In this document: in pieces, positions 51,607 to 51,984 of the stretch | Numbering within the stretch: position 1 is the stretch's first letter | Layout of the letters: the number at the start of each line of letters is the position of its first letter | Assembly: GCA_012735575.1 (NCBI GenBank) | Contig: JAAYGY010000070.1 | Location: 1-51,984, forward strand | Origin: Clostridiales bacterium | Lineage (GTDB): Bacteria; Bacillota; Clostridia; Caldicoprobacterales; UBA3941 | Direction of reading: 5' to 3' | DNA length: 51,984 nt | The notes under the pieces: model-generated | Database searches by the model: none | Seen by the model: the letters and a program-made list of their open reading frames with translations, nothing else | What the model was told of the DNA's origin: nothing | Program-made: the position numbers and the translations under genes

Positions 51607-51984
51607 TCACCGCTCCTTTAGTGAAACATACCCCTGCTCTGGAATAACATTCCTGTAGGCAGGTCGAATAATTCTGCCTCCACTTATAAGCTCTTCAATT
51701 CTATGTGCAGCCCAGCCTGGCATTCTAGCCATGGCAAAGATTGGGGTGTACAGATCTTCCGGTATATTCAGCATCTTATAAACAAATCCGGAATAAAAAT
51801 CTACATTGGCGCAGATATCTTTTGAATCTTTCTTTACTTCGCGGAAGACCTCCGGAGAAAGTTTTTCTACATTCTTATAAAGGTTGAACTCTCTATCCAT
51901 CCCTGTGGCCTCTGCAAGTTCAGCTGCCTTTTCCTTCAACAAAACAGCCCTGGGATCGGAAAGGGTATATACTGCATGGCCCAT
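51607..51984 (-). CDS. gltA: Citrate synthase, C-terminal part (gene runs off the window)
   Basis: The visible 125 residues are the C-terminal part of a citrate/methylcitrate synthase. GHAVYTLSDPRA carries an active-site His and DICANVDFYSGFVYKMLNIP the catalytic Asp; WAAHRIEEL and RPAYRNVIPEQGYVSLKER form the usual tail. The enzyme condenses acetyl-CoA with oxaloacetate in the cytoplasm. The 5' part is beyond the right edge, so the true start is not in the window. Downstream on the same strand is the structured RNA candidate and then a terminator. Confidence 0.93.
   Translation of the reverse strand: MGHAVYTLSDPRAVLLKEKAAELAEATGMDREFNLYKNVEKLSPEVFREVKKDSKDICANVDFYSGFVYKMLNIPEDLYTPIFAMARMPGWAAHRIEELISGGRIIRPAYRNVIPEQGYVSLKER

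Overview
The window looks like chromosomal DNA from an anaerobic, spore-forming, AT-rich Clostridia-type Firmicute. Supporting signs are strong Shine-Dalgarno sites, U-tailed hairpin terminators after most units, a CotF-type coat protein, a DacF-like D,D-carboxypeptidase, LplABC-type sugar importers, Fe-S aldo/keto reductases and a TRAP-like leader on trpP. No rRNA, tRNA, phage, CRISPR array or transposase gene is visible. A species cannot be assigned from the sequence alone.

Layout. 1-9300: housekeeping and salvage genes (uroporphyrinogen decarboxylase-like methyltransferase, MBL-fold hydrolase, glyoxalase, Cys-rich mini-protein, GNAT, rpiB, nucleoside hydrolase, an odd AKR-like barrel, M18 aminopeptidase, PHP phosphoesterase, YxjI-like protein). 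9500-25700: a carbohydrate region. A GH43 enzyme is divergent from an enolase-superfamily dehydratase, which is followed by an SDR, a lactonase, a thioesterase, a BNR-repeat sialidase-like protein, an LplB/LplC/LplA importer, a Gfo/Idh dehydrogenase, an aldo/keto reductase and a GH2 enzyme. 25900-28800: XRE-cupin regulator, then kbl and an epimerase-type threonine dehydrogenase (threonine to glycine plus acetyl-CoA). 29000-35300: a second sugar cluster (PfkB kinase, AraC regulator, two xylose-isomerase-like epimerases, Gfo/Idh dehydrogenase, alpha/beta hydrolase). 35450-39620: an ABC-2 exporter operon ending in an ANT(6)-type aminoglycoside adenylyltransferase. 39650-52000: CotF-like protein, a DUF1538 membrane protein with a tandem PII-like partner, nitroreductase, Fe-S aldo/keto reductase, hydroxyacid dehydrogenase, DUF1846 protein, trpP, ppa, an OYE-type flavoenzyme, dacF-like gene and the 3' end of gltA.

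How the genes work together. The dehydratase, SDR and lactonase are the enzyme set of a non-phosphorylative oxidative sugar route. GH43, GH2, the sialidase-like protein and the LplABC importer could feed it, and one operator-like motif occurs on both sides of the GH43/dehydratase divergence. The second cluster has two near-identical direct repeats next to a predicted promoter, the usual layout for AraC-family activation.

The strongest unexpected signals are non-coding. (1) A family of long-palindrome, MITE-like intergenic repeats has at least six full or partial copies. (2) There are 13 phased GAG/UAG triplets in front of trpP. (3) A roughly 140-nt structured-RNA candidate lies between gltA and the dacF-like gene, closed by 25 base pairs and followed by a terminator. 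On the protein side, the DUF1538/double-PII pair is the best candidate for an uncharacterised regulated membrane system.
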